From NCBI GenBank assembly GCA_026873275.1, contig JANTUC010000013.1, positions 620,001 to 684,000 on the forward strand: 64,000 nt of DNA. The letters run 5' to 3'. Shown one piece after another: positions 11,282-22,820 of the stretch. How positions within the stretch are numbered: position 1 is the first letter of the stretch; every line of letters begins with the position of its first letter. The notes beneath the pieces were generated by a model. That model was not told the DNA's origin and ran no database searches. It saw only the letters and a list, made by a program, of their open reading frames with translations. The translations under genes were made by a program, and so were the position numbers. Origin of the DNA: Pseudopithomyces maydicus (taxonomy: Eukaryota > Ascomycota > Dothideomycetes > Pleosporales > Didymosphaeriaceae).

Positions 11282-12789
11282 ATGAGCGCGGCGACACCAG
11301 CACGGACGAGCCCGAGCCAGCGGGAGATGATGTTCTGCCACGAGTGTCATGACGAGTGGTATCGCGACGAGCGCGGCATAATCTGTCCAGAGTGCGGCTC
11401 CGAATTCACCGAAATCGTACGTGATGTTATTCTCTGCGACGAGGCTGGCCACGATAGCGTTTTGCTGACTTGGATGTATAGATAGAAGACGGGAACGACC
11501 CTCGCGACAATGACATGTACCATGGTCATGACGAGGATGACGACGACGTATCCATGCCCTCGCTGGAAGACACCGATCCCCATAGTCTGCTCCACGACCA
11601 CAATCCCTTCCGACCCCACGATGATGACGACGATCCGGAGGAGGCGGACATCAGCCAGATGCGATTCCAGAACACGAGGTTACAGAACACCGGTCCAGGC
11701 ACATACCGTATCACGGCTACCATGTCCCAAACCATTCCGCTCACCACCGCCGCGTTCGGTAATAACGGCATGGGTCCTACGAGTATCGGCGGCATCGCTT
11801 CGTTCCTCACAAACTTGATGCAGGGCGGCGCGGCACAGCAACCACAACAACCACAAGGTCAAGCTGAAGCCGGGGACGGCCAGGGAGGCTCTGCACCACG
11901 CTCTGGTCCCGACAATGGCCCACACGTGCACCGGCACACATTCACCTACACCTCTGGCGCACGGTTGCAACCTCGCGATACCGACAATCCCGGGCCACGG
12001 CTGGAACCAGTGGACGAGCTCAACAAGTACATACACACATAAACTCCAATATCAGTCACCTTGCTAATAATATACCCCAGCGTCCTCGCCGGCCTCTTCG
12101 CCGCCTTTGGCGAGACCAACCCCAACGCCCCCGCCAACCCTCGCAGCCCCCAGGACCACGACTTCCCCAACATGCCCATCAACCCGCTCATGGGTCTCTT
12201 CGCCGCTATGAGCGGTGGCCAGCACGGCGACTTCGTCACCTCGCAGGAAGCCATGGACCGCATCATCTCGCAGCTCATGGAGCAAACCGCCACCAGCAAC
12301 GCCCCCGGCCCGGCCTCCCAATCCGACATCGATGCCCTGCCACGCAAGAAAGTGACGCCCGACATGCTCGGCGACGACGGCAAGGCCGACTGTAGTATAT
12401 GCATGGACGAAGTCGCGCCCGAAGAGGAGGTCACGCAGCTACCGTGTAGGCACTGGTTTCACCACCAGTGTGTGGCGGCGTGGTTGAAGGAGCATGATAC
12501 GTGTCCGCACTGTCGAAAGGGAATCACGAAGGATGAGGGTGCAGCTAAGGATGGCCCCGCGGGTGCAGCGAGCTCGAGTGCGGACCCCACGGCCAACATG
12601 CCCGGCGCGTTCAACGTGTCCGGCGAAGGCACCTCGAGCAACCCCTTCGTCGTCCCAGGGAGCTCACCTCCTCCCCACGCCGCTGACGCAGATGACCAGC
12701 GCCAGCAGCAACAGGGCTCCTCGGACGCCGCGCCCTCGACCAACGAGCCCAGTGTCGCAGAGCAGGTTCGAAGGAGTTGGTGGCCCTGA
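11282..12789 (+). CDS. RING-H2 E3 ubiquitin ligase with N-terminal zinc ribbon (RNF126/RNF115 type)
   Basis: Exons 11282-11416, 11482-12026, 12081-12789; introns 65 and 54 nt; 462 aa. Near the N terminus two CxxC pairs (CHECHDEW and CPECGSEF) form the zinc ribbon seen in RNF126/BCA2-like ligases. The middle is disordered: a His/Asp-rich acidic stretch, then Gln/Gly-rich sequence. The RING-H2 lies at residues ~331-372: CSICMDEV, then LPCRHWFHHQCVAAWL, then CPHCRK. Such ligases act in cytosolic protein quality control and trafficking; substrate unknown here. The C terminus VRRSWWP follows directly from the ORF, but a phase-0 alternative (donor after 12766, acceptor near 12930) would give a Gly-rich tail instead. 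Confidence 0.92.
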
Positions 12790-14069
12790 AGCTGCCTCTT
12801 CCCTTTCCACATTTGCAAAGATACATATTTCCTTCTCTCCCTGTCGTTATTCTCATGTTGCTTGCTTCAGCTCCACTGATATCTGCAACAGCCACGAGCG
12901 TTCGCAGACGACGCTTTCGCCGCAGGAGCAGAACGGCGTCGGATACTTTTCGCGTCGAGGTGATCTGGGTTCCGGGGAGGGGGCGGACGATGGTTGTGAG
13001 GAGGTCGGAGTAGGGCGTTTTGGGTAGAGGGTGGGATGTGAGTTTGATCTTCTCCTTTTTCCCATTTTTATCTTCTTTTCTTCTTTTCCTGTTCCCTTCT
13101 TCCTCTCTTGCTGTTTTTTTGTTCGTTGCTTCTACAGTCACGTTCATATGTGTGGATATATATCTCGCATATCTGCATACCCTCGCACTACCCCATTCTA
13201 ACCCCTTCTAGTTCCACACGCATCAACCATACTCAATACTCATGATGTGCGCAATTAGCACGGGCGTTTCGGTTTCGGTTTCGGTTTCGGTCTTGGTTTC
13301 AACTTCCTCTATCCTTCTACACGAATGATGTCAATTTTCACTTTCATTTTCATTTTCTCTTGATCGTGCGCTCAGTCTGGTGTGTTCTGGAAGGCACCTT
13401 CTTTCTTCTCTTCACTTGAATAGGCCATGAAGGACAGACAGGCAAACAAGGAGGCAAGTCGTACCTGCGCCTGTGCGTGTACGAACGATTCCATTCAACA
13501 GGTAGAGCGGCGATTTCCCAACGTGTCATGTATGTGTGTATTTTATAACTGGTATTAGCGAGGCGTGCAGCATGGCGATGTTACAAATGTACAGGGGCAA
13601 AGGGAGGAAGGAGTGACCAAGCGTGTATCCTATCAATGTCATGACGACTCAAACATTAACATCTCACAAGCCACGTACACATGCAAATCATAGAAGCAAC
13701 ACCCAACTCGCCGATGCATGTACATTGAATTGATCGCGTGTTGGATGAACAGGACAGTAAACGAGCTACATGTGCTACGTACGCAACAGGCAATAAGCAA
13801 CGATACTCGCTCGGTCGATATCCGCCCCTTTCAGCGAATGGGAAAGGGGGGATTGAAGGACGAAAGGACAGAAGGCTGGAAGGAAAACGGACACGAGAGA
13901 AGTGATTTCTTGTCTCGTGACGCGTTTATCCCATGCCAGATCTCACCGCATTGCTAAGCAAAAAAGGCGTCAACCAGCTAAATCCTCCAAAGCACGCAAA
14001 ACGATCATCGTCGCACCGCACGCACCACATCGACACGCTCTCCATTCCTCCTCAGACACGACGACGCAA
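12790..14069. other. Intergenic between convergent genes, 1.3 kb
   Basis: Both flanking genes end here (RING plus, GYF minus), so most is 3' UTR. T-rich tracts at 13040-13130 are consistent with transcript ends. The TTTCGG microsatellite is listed separately. No supported ORF. Confidence 0.55.
13267..13290. repeat. Hexanucleotide microsatellite (TTTCGG)4
   Basis: Four perfect TTTCGG units followed by one diverged unit (TCTTGG); a separate TTTCA/TTTTC-rich stretch begins about 13337. It lies in the 3' intergenic region and does not touch a reading frame. Confidence 0.9.
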
Positions 14070-17000
14070 CTAGCGCTTCGCACCCTTCTTCTTTGCAGCT
14101 ACAACCTTGAAGTTCCCACTATCGAGAGCACTCTGCTGCTGCTGTTGCTGCTGCTGCTGAGCGCTCGGGTTCCCCTTCTTCGCAACCTCACTCCATCCGC
14201 CGCTGGATTTGTTCTCCGCGGGGCTAGACGTGTTGCGCTCGTCGACAATGCCCTTGTCAGCCAGCTTGCGGCGCCTCATGAACTCCTCTGCGAAATGGCG
14301 GCTGTCGATGTTGTGAGTGGCAGAGTGAACTGTCTCGGTGAGGAGTTCAAGCTCAGCTGGGAAGCTTAGAAGGGTCGCGATGAAGTCCTCGGCTGCGTCC
14401 TCGTTAGTTTATATATATCACATATCGGTTACGAATGTTACTCACCATTGATGGTCTTGTGGAGATCGCCGCGGAGCTCGTTCGCAGCCCACTTCTTGAA
14501 TTCCTCTTGGGCGTTGACTTGGCCGGCAGCTGGGCCGCTAGTCATGCTACGAGCCACGGCGGGCTTCTTGACGGCTGCCGGGATCACAGTGCTGCTGGTA
14601 GACCGCAGAGCGGGAGGGGGAGCGGGCGATCCAACGGGAGCCTTGGCCTTACCACTGGATCCAACAGTCGTCCAAGCGCCACCGCCAGTTGCTGGCAAGG
14701 GTGCAGCCTGCTTACTAGCAAGATCTGCGTATCGCTTTCCAGAAGCCAGACTCGGGGCAGGGGCACCAAAAGTGCTGGCTGTGGCTTGAGCAGCAGCAGC
14801 TTTGAGTTTACGAGCCTCTTCTTCCTTCTGGATCTGCTGGAGGGTTTTCTTCGCTGCGGGGGTAGGTTGGCCAGGGGCCTTGCCAGCAAGTGGCTTGGCC
14901 CAAGCAGACGCATTTCCAGCTCCCGGAGTGACAGGCGAAGCTCCACTTGCCCAGGTGGAACTGGAAGGAAGGCCAGGCTGAGGTACAGAAGCCTGCACTT
15001 GCGCAGCCAATTCCCTTTCATAAGCTTCACGGCGGGCTTGTGCAGCAGCAGCCTCGCGCTCGGCCGCCTTGCGAGCCTCTGCTTCTTGAATCTCCTTAAG
15101 TGACGGTCCACGGGGAGCCTCTGAAGGTTCCTTTGCCCATGGAGCGATCGAAGCACTAGGGGTATCCGCCGATGGTGTCTCAGAGCGAGAACGCGACTCT
15201 CCCGCAAGGGAGTCCGCAACGATGGGCTTCCTCTGCGCGGCAGGTGCAGGTAGAGGGGATTGAGATGGTGGTGGGGGAAAGGATGGATAGCCGGTTCGAC
15301 CTTGTTCCAGGCCGACTGGGGCTGGGGGTTTGCTTGGCTGAAGCCGCCTTCTGGACTTGTTCGGTCAAAGAAAGTGGCTCGGTTCGAATGGCAGCTTGTT
15401 CCTCCTGTGGTGACACATGAGCCTCGTCTTCCCGATCCTCGCCCTGTTCGGATTGTGGCTCCGCAATACTTTGATCGAGCGCAGAACCGGCCGGCTTTCC
15501 AATCACGCCCTCAGGAGCGCTACCGGCAGGATGTTGGCCCATATCGGTCTGTACCCGAAGATCTTGGAATTGTTGCAAACGATCTGCAGATGCTTGTGCA
15601 GCCTGTTGGTCATTCTGTCCAATGCGTTGCAGAGCGTCATGTTCCGCTTGCTCCCGTTGAAGACGAGCGCGATCATTCAGCATTTGCACAACTTGTTGAG
15701 CTTGGGTGTTAGACTCTTGAGGCTGCTGCTGTCCAAACTGGGGCGGGGTAGCTCCGAAAGATGGCTGGTTTGTTCGGCCCATGTTAAGTCTGTCCATCAT
15801 TGATGGTAGGTCTTCTTCCCTGATATTGCCAAGAGCATCGACGTTAGGTCCAATGGGCCCAAGACCAGGAACAGGTGTCGGTCTGAAAGCATTGTCGAGC
15901 AACCCAGGAACAGCTGGACCTCCAGGAAGAGGGCCTTGGCCTGGAGTTGGCTGGTAACCACCAGGAGAGGTAATGCTACCGTAGCTTGGTTGGCTATGAA
16001 GGCTATGGGCGCTTGAATGATGTTGAAGCTGGTGTGGTAGAATTCCGTGAGAACCAATGCCCATTTGTTGTTTGGCCAATGCTTGTTGCTGGGCGAGGTG
16101 TTCTTTCTGACGAGCCATCAGATACTGTTCTTCTTGTTTGCGACGCTCCAGAGCGTTCTGTTGCTCTGCTGTAAGGGTAGTCCCGAAGCTTGGGAATGAA
16201 TTGGCAAACGGTGGCTGAGCACCTCCGTTAGGCCCGGCAGTGGGATTTCCTGTCCAAGTGTTTCCGGAGCTTGCGGTAGATGGAGAACCATGCGGTATAC
16301 CAATTTGAGGCACGAGGAAAGGTTCCCTAGAGTTACCGATTCGCCGGATGAGTTGCAACAGAGGTTCATAATCTGGGTCCTCCTGCTTTTTGACCAACAA
16401 TTCAGGCGAAAAGTATCCCGCCTTGTACCAATCGTGCATCTCCAAACCAGAGAATGGGCCCTGAATGCCTCCTGAGGGGTCACGGTAGATCCAGCGCATC
16501 CTATCGGGCATGACCATCGTACGCTGCTGAGGAGGCGGAGGCAGATTTGAAGCTGGGCTGTTAATACCTGGGGTTTGGGCCGAGGGCTGGGCGGTGCGCG
16601 TCTGGTTCAAAGCGGCCATGGAAAGCGATGTCGTTGCCTGATTAGCAGCTGAAGTAGGGCCAAACCCAGATCCAATAGGCTCATCATGGTGGCCTCCAGA
16701 GAAATCATCGAACAAATTTCGACCTGTCCTGAAGGGGCTATCAGTGTCGCGTGCGGGAATACCGAAAGCATTGCGCCCAAAGGTACCAGTCATGCTCTGT
16801 TGGCGGTCGCCTTGGCTGGAAGCATCATCCATCGGTCGAGATTGATCCCCAGATCTCATCTGGTCTTGCATAGCCGTAGGGAAGAGAGATCCTAGTTTGC
16901 TCGAGCGTCCCAATGTTCCACCATGTCCGGACCCGAAAAGTGAGCTGCTTCCCAATCCAGCTAGGCTTGGCGACTGCGCTTCTCCCACATTCCCAAACAC

Positions 17001-19068
17001 ACCTTCCAACCCGCCTCTTAGACCACGTTCTTGGACTGGTGTCCCGATAGTTGGTTGGCCCATAGACCACGTAGATGCTCCCCCTAGACCAGGCAGCCCA
17101 CCCAAGCCCGGAAGAGTAGGGAATCCACGAGAAGGGCCTACACTCGAAGTTTGGCTACGGTCGCTCGCAGCTACCTCAAATGGTCCAGGCACTCTCCCAA
17201 GACCTCCGAGACCACCAAACGGATGTTGATGAAGGCCAGCTCCTATCTGGGGGTCAACTTGGAAACTTCCCATTCCAGGGAAGTGAGCATTCTGAGGATC
17301 CGAACCATCAGTATTTGCGTCATCGTCATGGTCGTGTCTAACATGGTCCGGGCTAGCGAAAGGGTTGGTGTCGGTCGGACTCATGGGCTCACGACCATCC
17401 CCACCCCCACCTCGATGGTGCGGCGTCTGGTGAGCAAAATTGTCTCGACCGTGGAAAATGTCGCGCAAGCCAGTGTTATCTGTAGTCATCCCGAAATGAG
17501 AGAATCCATTATCATCGCGGGGGTCCGGCCGAGAGGGGGTTCCAAAAGCGCCCTGGTTTTGCTGGCGGGGCGGGCTAACATCCTGTCCACCTCCCAAGGC
17601 TGCACTCCCCGTGCGTAATTCGTCCTCCGCGTAAGGATCGGTATCGTGGCTCGTCGGTCGGTACGTCTGCGTGGATGGATCGACCTCGTTCCGGCCTCCA
17701 AGGTTCCCCAAAGATGTCTTATCTGCCGGTCCCTTACCAACATCCTCCGCACTGCTCTTATTCATCAGGCCTTTGAATCTACTCTCGCCGCGCACGCTTC
17801 CGAAACCTGATTTTTTCTCCGCTTGCGGGGCAGCGAAGCTCCCAAAGGCACCCATTGGTGTGAAGCCACCACCTTGCGCAGCAGCCCATCCAGTCGCAGC
17901 GCCACTCGAGCCCATTGTCGCAGTCACACTACGCTTCAGGGATCCAAGAGGCCCAGCATTCTCAGCTGAGCTCCTGTCCTTGTCGCGCTCCTCCGTCGAG
18001 CCGCCTGAGGCCTGTTCCTTGAAGTCGGTGCGTCGTCGTACCAGTGCCGGTGGCGGAGTAACTGCACTCGACTCCTCCCGCGTGAACCTCGATGCCGACG
18101 GGGACGCCAACCCGCTCGATGGGAACGGGTAGGCATCGCCAGTATCGCGGCGGCGTGGTCCTGGACGAGCACTAGTCGGAGAGGACAATCCATAGGGCCC
18201 GCTTGCCGAAATAGAAGACTTGCGCAGCGACAATCCCTCCTTCGGCGTACCGTCTTTGTTCGTATTTTGGGCGGGGGGTTTGAGGGGCGAGTTAACAGAC
18301 GAGTTGAATACCTAAGCGAGAAACCATAATTAGACAGAGAACCAAGCGTAAACAGCACACATGATATTAAGCATACCTCTTTCTCGTCCTCATTTAGGAT
18401 GTTTAGGCCTAAGGGTTGGACGTTTCCGTCCCTGTCCCAACACAAGTCGACCCCGCCTTGACCCTCCCTGCCATGATCGTCCTTGCGCCCCCAATTAGAG
18501 GCCGAAGTGCCATTTGAGATGTTAGGTTCCCAGTTGCCCACGTAAAGACCCGAGAGGCCGTCCTGCAGCTCATCTGACTCCCGGTGCGATCGGAAAAGGT
18601 GCAGCATTTGGTCTCGAGCGTAGCGGCCTTCGCCAGAGCGGCCGGACTGGGCGTGGGGCGGCACGTATACGCCGGGCGTAGGGGCGGATGTATTCGGCGG
18701 GCCGCTGGCATCGCGGGGGGTCTGCGCTGTCGAGCCGGAGAGGGTGGTTGCATGTGAGGGGCGGCGAAATGTTTGCGTAGCACCATTCGTTCGGCGCGGC
18801 CTGCGTTTGTTAGACGTGTACTCGACACGAGGGGAACCGCGCACGCCATTGTTGCAACGAGGGAAGTAGTGATGCTGGATAGTGATGCAGTGTATTCCGC
18901 AGGCCAGCGAATGCGAGACAGCTGTGCGAATACAGATGTGAAGCATGCTAGGCAGAGAGAGATACAAGGCAACGGATGCAGCTGTACTTACCATTCTCCG
19001 CCCGAATCTGCCCGCACAGAGCTGGCGTTGGTTCCTGCCGCAGCAGACGCGAAAGATGCAGGTGCCAT
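14070..19068 (-). CDS. GYF-domain adaptor protein (Smy2/Syh1-like)
   Basis: Exons 18992-19068, 18377-18800, 14446-18311, 14070-14392; introns 191, 65 and 53 nt; about 1563 aa. Starts MAPASFASAAAG, a usual fungal GYF-protein N terminus. The GYF domain sits near residue 770-835: WIYRDPSGGIQGPFSGLEM, HDWYKAGYF, then ELLVKKQ. GYF domains bind PPG(phi)-type proline motifs; Smy2/GIGYF relatives act in mRNA repression and ER-Golgi traffic. The rest is low-complexity with Gln/Glu-rich coiled coil (~1000-1100), a conserved C-terminal helical region (FAEEFMRRRKLADKGIVDE), polyQ and a basic end (KKKGAKR). Two frame breaks lie close together, at the G5 runs 15273-15277 and 15324-15328; one extra base in each restores SAWNKVEPAIHPF followed by PPPPSQSPLPAPAAQRK, matching the family. 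The last intron uses the acceptor at 14393, giving INAEDFIATLL. Confidence 0.9.
14133..14159. repeat. CAG/CTG-type repeat encoding polyglutamine
   Basis: Near-perfect CTG triplets on the plus strand, one interrupted by TTG, encode nine consecutive Gln in the last exon of the GYF protein. Length is likely polymorphic between strains. Confidence 0.9.
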
Positions 19069-20485
19069 GGAAAATATGGTGTGTGTAGTTGCCGATCAAG
19101 CAGAGTGGTGACGAAGTCGAAAGTTGGCTGTGTGGGCGCGGCGAGCGGATGTAGGTACGACTACAGAGCGGATAGAGAGCGTGCAGCTAGGCGCAAATGG
19201 GAGGGAGCGGTGTTCACGTGCTATTTTGTAGTACAGAGGAGTGTGTGTCGAGATGCCACAAGAGAGAAGCTCTTGTAGAGTCGCCCCATGGAAAGAACAT
19301 TGAGACTGTCTCCACAGCCGAGATCACGTGAATGGCGTTAATTTTCGCCAAACCAACCCCCGTCATTATTTCTTACGCGCATCGCACGCGACACACTAGT
19401 CCCAGTGTCTCGCAGCAAAACGTCAACTCTCGGGCACGGAGCATTGTATCATCCATTGATCTCGGCCTTGGTTGCTTGTTCCAGCGTCCTCCGGTGGTGC
19501 GCCCTCCACCGTGCGGCCAATGGCGACGGGCAGTTGCAATGGCAGTCGAGTTGAAGTGGCGCCGGAGCCCCTACCCCCTCCCATGGGTCGGCTCCTCAAC
19601 GCTTCATCATAACAGAAGCCCACCGCCAGCCCCTTTTGCGAACATCCTCGTCTGGTCCAGCGCTGCACCGCTGCACCATCTCGCCGTGGTGGCTCGTCTC
19701 CATCTGCTGCCCTTCTTGTGTCCCAGCCGTGCTTTCCACTTCGGTGACGTCTGCTCCCACTGTGCCTTCCATTCTCATCAGGTCTTGGCAAGCACCTCTT
19801 TCCTCCCTGACAGCTGCTATTTATACCGCATGAAAAGCAATCCACTTCTCATCACCTAGGTAGAGGTGCAATGACTCTTGCTGCGACAATGTTTGCTTCT
19901 TGCCGTCTGCGTCAGCGTGGCGTCTTATTGCCTGACCGCGAATGTTTGCTTTCGATCGGCGTGTATCACGAACCATAGAGCTCACCTGCGTAGGTAGTTG
20001 CACGTCCAATCAACCAACGGACTTGCTCCGGTGATGTCACCTGCCATGTATTACATCTGGGTATCTCCAACCATTTCTTCTCCCTGTGATCATATTAGAG
20101 CCGATTAATAAACTCAACAGCTGGTCGACTTGAGCAAGCTGGTTACGACTAACAGGCTCATACGACCGTGTATAAGACGACCTACAGCATGTCGGAATCC
20201 TACGTCAAAATCCGTTCCAACATACGACTCTCTGAGATCTCACCAGTGAATGGAAGGCTTAGTTCTTCGCTCAACTTGTGCAGTTTGCTACCCACCGGTA
20301 TTTCTCGCCTACCACAAATCCTGAGCATTGCTCTCGTTTGAGCTTTTTTTGGTCTTTGTCGCTTTACATCTACTCTGCTCTTCCCCCATGGGGGTTTTCA
20401 CTCTAACCAGTCACTATAATACCACGTCAGCGTGAATAACTCAAGACGTACACTGTCGTACATTCGAACCCTTTGAGTGTGACAT
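19069..20485. other. Intergenic between divergent genes, 1.4 kb
   Basis: Contains the promoter of the GYF gene (minus) and of the Tyr-rich gene (plus). The ORF at 19332-19859 has overlapping competitors on the other strand and no recognisable protein, so it is not called. Confidence 0.5.
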
Positions 20486-21283
20486 ATGCCTTTTGCTGGA
20501 AATAAAAGACACCCGAAACACACTCCATTTCACCAGGTGCGACACCACATGGCTCTAGTTCCTCGTCGGGATCCTTGGGGCAAGCGCTCTTACGACCCGT
20601 ATAGTAATGAAACTCGCTCTCGATGGAGGCTCTATGCGCAAGGGTTTCGAGGAATAGGCTACCCAGCAGCTGGCATGAGAGCAAGTCCTAACCAGCGAGC
20701 GTACGGTGCTGGAAACTTTGGCGGTGTACGAACACCGCGATTCGGACGCTCGACCTACAACGGCGGTTATAACGGCGGTTATGGCGGCTATGGCGGCTAC
20801 GGTCGCTACTCCTACTGTGGACTACCACGTCCGGGAATGTGGACAAGTCCTTATCGTAATTCATATTCACGATACCCTTCAAGATCATCATTCAGCTACG
20901 GTCGCGGGTATGGAAAGTATTCTCCTCAATATCCACAAATCTATCGCAACTACTCGCCGTGCGTTAACCGCTATCGTCCGTATCAACGGCCGAGTTATTA
21001 CGATGAAGAGTACTATTCGTCTGACGAAGACTACGACAGCGATGGAGAAGACGATTCTTATTCACCACAATATAACAGGGAGTACAAAGGCTATGCAACG
21101 GACTGGGATGATGACGACGACGATTTGTTTGATGAAGATGAACTTGACGATATGGAAGACTACGACAGCGATTTTGACGACGGTGGATACGACTCAGACC
21201 TTTATGGATTCAATCCTTATAAGCAGGGATACAGCTATGGAGGCTATGGCGGATACAATTATAATAAACGTGGTTACAGGTGA
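20486..21283 (+). CDS. Tyr/Gly-rich, charge-segregated low-complexity protein
   Basis: Single exon, 265 aa, not a family I recognise. The sequence is strongly partitioned: residues 1-75 are basic (Arg, Lys, His); ~85-115 is a Gly-Tyr repeat with units of NGGY and GGYGGYG; ~120-170 is Arg/Tyr/Ser-rich; ~172-235 is very acidic with DYDSD-type units and a run of five or more Asp; and the end returns to GYSYGGYGGYNYNKRGYR. It has no signal peptide, membrane segment or cysteine pattern. The repeated GGY units and opposite-charge halves resemble proteins that self-associate or form condensates; that is inference. The long open frame with consistent composition supports a real gene, although low complexity can mimic one. 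Confidence 0.65.
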   Translation: MPFAGNKRHPKHTPFHQVRHHMALVPRRDPWGKRSYDPYSNETRSRWRLYAQGFRGIGYPAAGMRASPNQRAYGAGNFGGVRTPRFGRSTYNGGYNGGYGGYGGYGRYSYCGLPRPGMWTSPYRNSYSRYPSRSSFSYGRGYGKYSPQYPQIYRNYSPCVNRYRPYQRPSYYDEEYYSSDEDYDSDGEDDSYSPQYNREYKGYATDWDDDDDDLFDEDELDDMEDYDSDFDDGGYDSDLYGFNPYKQGYSYGGYGGYNYNKRGYR

Positions 21284-21481
21284 TGTTGTAAATTGAAAAG
21301 GCGGAACGGCTGAGTCTCTCCTGAAGGGATCCGATTGCTACCCAATCTCCCTCTCGATTATGTTTCTTTGCCTAGATTGCGCCATAGTCTTGCAAGTAAT
21401 TACTCTTACGAAAAAAAAAGCGCTCTGCTACCTACACTTGCTACGTAACTCACAACCCAAACAGCCCAATATACATAATCC

Positions 21482-21727
21482 CTAGTACCACTCAGCCCCC
21501 ACCAACGCGAAAACCTTCCAAATAATCACACCCCAACCGTCCACTTTCTCACTTACCCAACCTTTCTTCCTCCCACACCCATCCCAAATCATTTGCTCTT
21601 TACCCTCCTCCTCCATCCTCCCCCTCCCCACCAACTCCTCCTCGTCACCCACCCTCTGCACCACCACCGCCCTTCCCGCCCAAAACCACGGCTCCGTGAT
21701 CCAGCCAACGACCTCCCCCATGTCCAT
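21482..21727 (-). CDS. Weak small Trp-rich ORF
   Basis: An 81-aa frame starting MDMGEVVGWITEPWFWAG and ending VFALVGAEWY, with six or more Trp. It could be the last exon of a gene whose upstream exons I cannot identify, or chance. No motif, signal peptide or homologue recognised. Confidence 0.25.
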   Translation of the reverse strand: MDMGEVVGWITEPWFWAGRAVVVQRVGDEEELVGRGRMEEEGKEQMIWDGCGRKKGWVSEKVDGWGVIIWKVFALVGAEWY

Positions 21728-21912
21728 CCGCCAACATGGCCACGGGCCTAATCACGGCTGTTTGCAGGCTGCGTTTGGTGCCGAGCGGGCGGGTCGGTAG
21801 GGTTGGTTGAGATACGTATGTATGAGAGTGGGCGTTTGGAGGACGGACAAACGGGTGTTTGTGAAGGGGGAGGTGAGGGGTGAGGTGGGTGGTGGAAGAT
21901 AAAGATGAGATT

Positions 21913-21975
21913 GGGGGGGGAGGGAGGGGGGATTATTGGATGGGAAATGGGAAATGGGAATTTGGGTGGGGTGGG
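21913..21975. repeat. G-run / TGGGAAA simple repeat
   Basis: An eight-G run, a further G6 run, two TGGGAAA units and then GGG/GGGG runs to about 21975. Several G-runs this close could form a G-quadruplex on the plus strand; no structure is proven. Confidence 0.6.
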
Positions 21976-22293
21976 GTTGCGAACGGTTGGGTTTGGTGAG
22001 AGGATTTATAGCGTATCGTATCGTTGTATCTAGATTTGTGAGAGGCTCCGGGCTTGGGTACTGGGCACTGGGTACCGGTACCTGTCTCGCGTTGATTTTT
22101 CCTTCAAGTTGAGTCTCTGAAACGCAATCAACGTCGCTACATCATATCATATATTTATACAAGCACGTGTAATCTCCATCCATTCATACACACGCACACA
22201 AAGCCACCACTGATCTCCCCACCTATCGCCTCTCGGCGCACGAAGCCAAACCCCCACCAACAAGCAGACAGAACGACCACCCATCCAAGAGCA

Positions 22294-22503
22294 ATGTGTC
22301 TCCTCCTCCACTATGCCTATGCCTGCTCCCCGAACCACACCGAAGTCCTGTTTCACCCCTGTCATCTTCTGTCCATGCGCCACTATCGGCTGCGCGGCGT
22401 GACGGCGCTAAGGAGTAATAATCCCTATCTGAGGACGTGTCCGCGGTTGTGGGAGAGGAAAATTTGTCCACCGGAGTGTGGGAGGTGCGCTAGGGGTGGG
22501 TAA
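22294..22503 (+). CDS. Small Cys-rich protein, possible zinc-binding
   Basis: 69 aa with an ATG start. Seven cysteines and several histidines are arranged as MC...YAC...H...HPCH early and CP.LWERKICPPECGRC at the end. This layout (an initial Met-Cys, a central His/Cys pair, a terminal CPxxCxxC) recalls the many uncharacterised fungal small proteins with an MC-x-Y-x-C-x-H start. It lacks a clear hydrophobic signal peptide. The ORF is short and other frames are open across it, so it remains a tentative gene. Confidence 0.4.
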   Translation: MCLLLHYAYACSPNHTEVLFHPCHLLSMRHYRLRGVTALRSNNPYLRTCPRLWERKICPPECGRCARGG

Positions 22504-22820
22504 GGTAGATCTCGTGGTTAGGAGGAGGAAAGAGGGAGGGAGATTCTGGATAGAAGAGAGATATGTGTGTATATGAATTAAGGATGTAGTTTAGGTGCGG
22601 TGTGGTGTGATTGGTGGGACGGGTTAGGATTGGGAATATGAAGAGGAAGAAACGTGGGGATGGACATGTGCATTAGGTAGGCGTTCAGGGAACCAGTATG
22701 TGGTAATTTGCAACATGAGAATCCAACATAAGTTCTATTCTATTCGTGATAATCTTGTAGCACAACCACCCAATCCAACACAAAAAATCCCACGTGTCAG
22801 AGCAATAATGACCTCTCCTA
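22504..22820. other. Intergenic, 0.3 kb
   Basis: Between the small Cys-rich ORF and the stop of the 203-aa minus gene. No gene or notable repeat seen. Confidence 0.5.

Larger units (their letters stand above)
21284..22293. other. Mostly non-coding, G-rich on plus strand
   Basis: Begins with the 3' end of the Tyr-rich gene, then carries a weak minus-strand ORF (listed separately). From 21840 to 21990 the plus strand is unusually G-rich, including an eight-G run and repeats of TGGGAAA. A 12-bp perfect palindrome (ggtaccggtacc) lies at 22071-22082. Confidence 0.5.

Noticed and set aside
19332..19859. 175-codon plus ORF upstream of the GYF gene
   Set aside because: Overlapped by equally open minus frames; composition is that of promoter DNA, with no motif.
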